Assembly (NCBI RefSeq): GCF_003458415.1
Contig: NZ_QRUF01000002.1
Location: forward strand, 285-64,284
DNA from: Collinsella sp. AF25-2LB
Lineage (GTDB): Bacteria; Actinomycetota; Coriobacteriia; Coriobacteriales; Coriobacteriaceae
Length of the DNA stretch: 64,000 nucleotides
Reading direction: 5' to 3'
The notes under the pieces are model-generated. The model was not told the origin of the DNA. It ran no database searches and worked only from the letters and a program-made list of their open reading frames with translations. How positions within the stretch are numbered: position 1 is the first letter of the stretch; each line of letters begins with the position of its first letter. Below are positions 62,456 to 64,000 of the stretch, piece after piece. The position numbers and the translations under genes are program-made.

Positions 62456-63055
62456 TTGGGTCGTGCTGGGGGTATGACGCCGCCTTTGCGTTGGCGGTTG
62501 GGTGTTGCTGGTGGTGTGGCACTGGTTGTGCTGCTCGTTGACCAGCTGACCAAGCTTGCGGTTCGTGCCGTGGGCGACGCTTTACATGTGACCGTCATCC
62601 CCGGTGTCATCGACTTTATTTTTGTCCGCAATATCGGTGCTGCCTTTAGCATGGGCGAGGGGCATGGCATCGCGTTTGCCGTGCTGGCGTTGGCGGTTAT
62701 TATCGCTATCGCCGTGTACCTCGTTCGTGCATCCCAGCTCGCCCATCTTGAGGTTGTGGGCATGGCTATGGTCGCGGGCGGCGCTATCGGCAACGCGATC
62801 GATCGCCTTGTCTTTGGCTTCGTGACCGATTTTATTGCCACCACCTTCATCGACTTCCCCGTCTTTAACGTGGCCGATATCGGCATCACCTTAGGTGTCG
62901 TGCTTGCCCTCATCGGCTACATGTTCTTGAGCCCTGCGGCCCGCGAAGTCGATGCGACTGCCGAGCTCAATGCTCGTGATGAGGCCCGCGCCAAGCGCAA
63001 AGCCAAGCAGCGTGGGGAGCGTGCCCGCAAGATTCGTGAAAGGAATGAGCGTTAA
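62456..63055 (+). CDS. lspA: Lipoprotein signal peptidase (signal peptidase II)
   Basis: Membrane aspartyl protease that removes signal peptides from prolipoproteins. 199 residues with four membrane helices. The family boxes are DQLTKLAVRAV, VRNIGAAFSMGEG (normally N-x-G-A-A-F), GGAIGNAIDRLVFGFVTDFI (first catalytic Asp) and FNVADIGITLGV (second Asp). A basic Lys/Arg tail of about 25 residues follows. The start is TTG at 62456. It overlaps the rluD-like gene by one base; this pairing is common. Confidence 0.94.
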   Translation: MGRAGGMTPPLRWRLGVAGGVALVVLLVDQLTKLAVRAVGDALHVTVIPGVIDFIFVRNIGAAFSMGEGHGIAFAVLALAVIIAIAVYLVRASQLAHLEVVGMAMVAGGAIGNAIDRLVFGFVTDFIATTFIDFPVFNVADIGITLGVVLALIGYMFLSPAAREVDATAELNARDEARAKRKAKQRGERARKIRERNER

Positions 63056-64000
63056 TGGCCGACATCCATATTCTTGTTGCCAACGATTGCTCTGGCCAGC
63101 GTCTTGACGCCTTTCTGGGTGCCAACGACGGCTGCCCCACGCGCTCTGCCTGCGCGCATCTGATCGAGGGCGGCGCCGTAATCGTGAACGGCGAGACCTG
63201 CCTATCAAAAAAATATGCTGTGCGCTCCGGTGACCGCATCTCGGTCGACCTGCCCGAGCCGCATGATCCCACTGATGTGATTCCCGAGGCCATCCCCCTC
63301 GATATCCGTTACGAGGACGACTACCTCATCGTGCTCTCCAAGCAGCGCGGCCTGGTGTGCCATCCCGCCCATGGCCACGAGAGCGGCACGCTTGCGAACG
63401 CTCTGGTCTACCACTGCGGCATTGACCATCTGGGTACCGTGCAGGGTGAGGACCGCCCCGGCATCGTGCATCGTTTAGATCGCGATACCTCGGGCCTCAT
63501 GCTTGCGGCAAAAGACGACGACACGCAGCGCGCACTCCAAAATCTCATTCGCACGCGCACGCTCGATCGTCGCTATATCACGCTCGTTCACGGACATATC
63601 GCTATGGATGAGGGCACCATTAACACCGGCATTGCCCGTTCTACGCGTGACCGTGTCAAGATGGCGGTTTCGGACGATCCTTTCGCGCGCCAGGCCATTA
63701 CGACCTTTAAGGTCCTCGAGCGCTTCGATTCCACGCGTTTTGACGACGGCTATACGCTCGTCGAGTGCCACCTGTTTACGGGCCGCACACATCAGATTCG
63801 CGTGCATATGCGCCATATCAACCACGCCTGCGTGGGCGATCCGCTCTACGGCAAGTGCGATGCACGCGCCGATCAGGGTCTGACCAGGCAATTCCTTCAT
63901 TCCTGGCGTGTTGCATTCGACCATCCCGTGACGGGGGAGCGCATTGAGTGCCGCGACGAGCTGCCGTGGGATCTCGCCGCGGTTCTTGACGACCTGGCCC
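63055..64000 (+). CDS. rluD: RluD-family pseudouridine synthase, 3' partial
   Basis: Makes pseudouridines in 23S rRNA. About 315 codons are visible and the frame is open at the right edge. An N-terminal S4-like RNA-binding domain (GQRLDAFLGANDGCPTRS, GGAVIVNGE) is followed by the catalytic domain with GIVHRLDRDTSGLMLAAK (the Asp of HRLDxxTSG), RRYITLVHGH and LFTGRTHQIRVHM. The ATG at 63055 overlaps the lspA TAA. The C-terminal end is outside the window; RluA/B/C relatives with similar motifs cannot be fully excluded. Confidence 0.9.
   Translation, partial: MADIHILVANDCSGQRLDAFLGANDGCPTRSACAHLIEGGAVIVNGETCLSKKYAVRSGDRISVDLPEPHDPTDVIPEAIPLDIRYEDDYLIVLSKQRGLVCHPAHGHESGTLANALVYHCGIDHLGTVQGEDRPGIVHRLDRDTSGLMLAAKDDDTQRALQNLIRTRTLDRRYITLVHGHIAMDEGTINTGIARSTRDRVKMAVSDDPFARQAITTFKVLERFDSTRFDDGYTLVECHLFTGRTHQIRVHMRHINHACVGDPLYGKCDARADQGLTRQFLHSWRVAFDHPVTGERIECRDELPWDLAAVLDDLA

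Overview
The window looks like a chromosome segment of a Coriobacteriia actinobacterium, most likely Collinsella. The reasons are the GC-rich core genes, the mix of Firmicutes-like blocks (asp23-fakA-recG, plsX-acpP-rnc-smc-ftsY-ffh, a terminator-type T-box before ileS) with a high-GC codon style, and the many GTG/TTG starts. The genus is inferred from gene content, not from a database match.

Layout. 1-7.4 kb is the 3' part of a surface-polysaccharide cluster: a rhamnose-synthesis reductase (probably fused to its epimerase), two GT2 glycosyltransferases, an EpsG-type polymerase, a Wzx flippase, a pyruvyl transferase and a short-chain dehydrogenase. Base composition drops sharply from the first gene to the next two, as expected for an exchangeable cassette. 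7.4-15.3 kb is an accessory zone. It holds a secreted transglutaminase-like protein with four Ig-like repeats that is broken by a frameshift, an orphan membrane protein, a decayed gene, a stand-alone SIR2-type (defence-like) protein, an array of inverted repeats, and a toxin-antitoxin pair with a truncated toxin behind a perfect palindrome. 15.4-17.8 kb holds a degenerate epimerase-like gene (also frameshifted), a PLP-fold protein, a large hairpin repeat and a ModE-like regulator.

18-64 kb is mostly core. It runs guaB; leuS; rimP-nusA-infB-rbfA-nrnA-truB-ribF-dnaG as one tight operon; rpoD; two identical tRNA-Asn genes; asp23-fakA-recG-rsmD-coaD; a coiled-coil protein; yceD-rpmF-plsX-acpP-rnc-smc-ftsY-ffh; a divergent DUF134/NifX-type fusion beside thyA-folA; an SpoU methyltransferase; a MATE transporter; cobO; ftsH; a DUF523 gene; gldA; ileS; lspA; and the start of an rluD-like gene running off the end.

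The most unusual signals are non-coding. Two copies of one structured element lie directly behind guaB and ileS; their cores are nearly identical but their paired arms differ in sequence and still pair. There is a 150-bp inverted-repeat element at 17.24-17.39 kb and an alternating inverted-repeat array at 14.25-14.51 kb. Structured leaders precede leuS (unknown type), rimP (promoter followed at once by a terminator) and ileS (T-box with a terminator). I found no CRISPR array, insertion sequence, prophage or rRNA operon. I did not find a convincing complete new multi-gene system; the closest candidates are the repeat family and the orphan SIR2 and membrane proteins.
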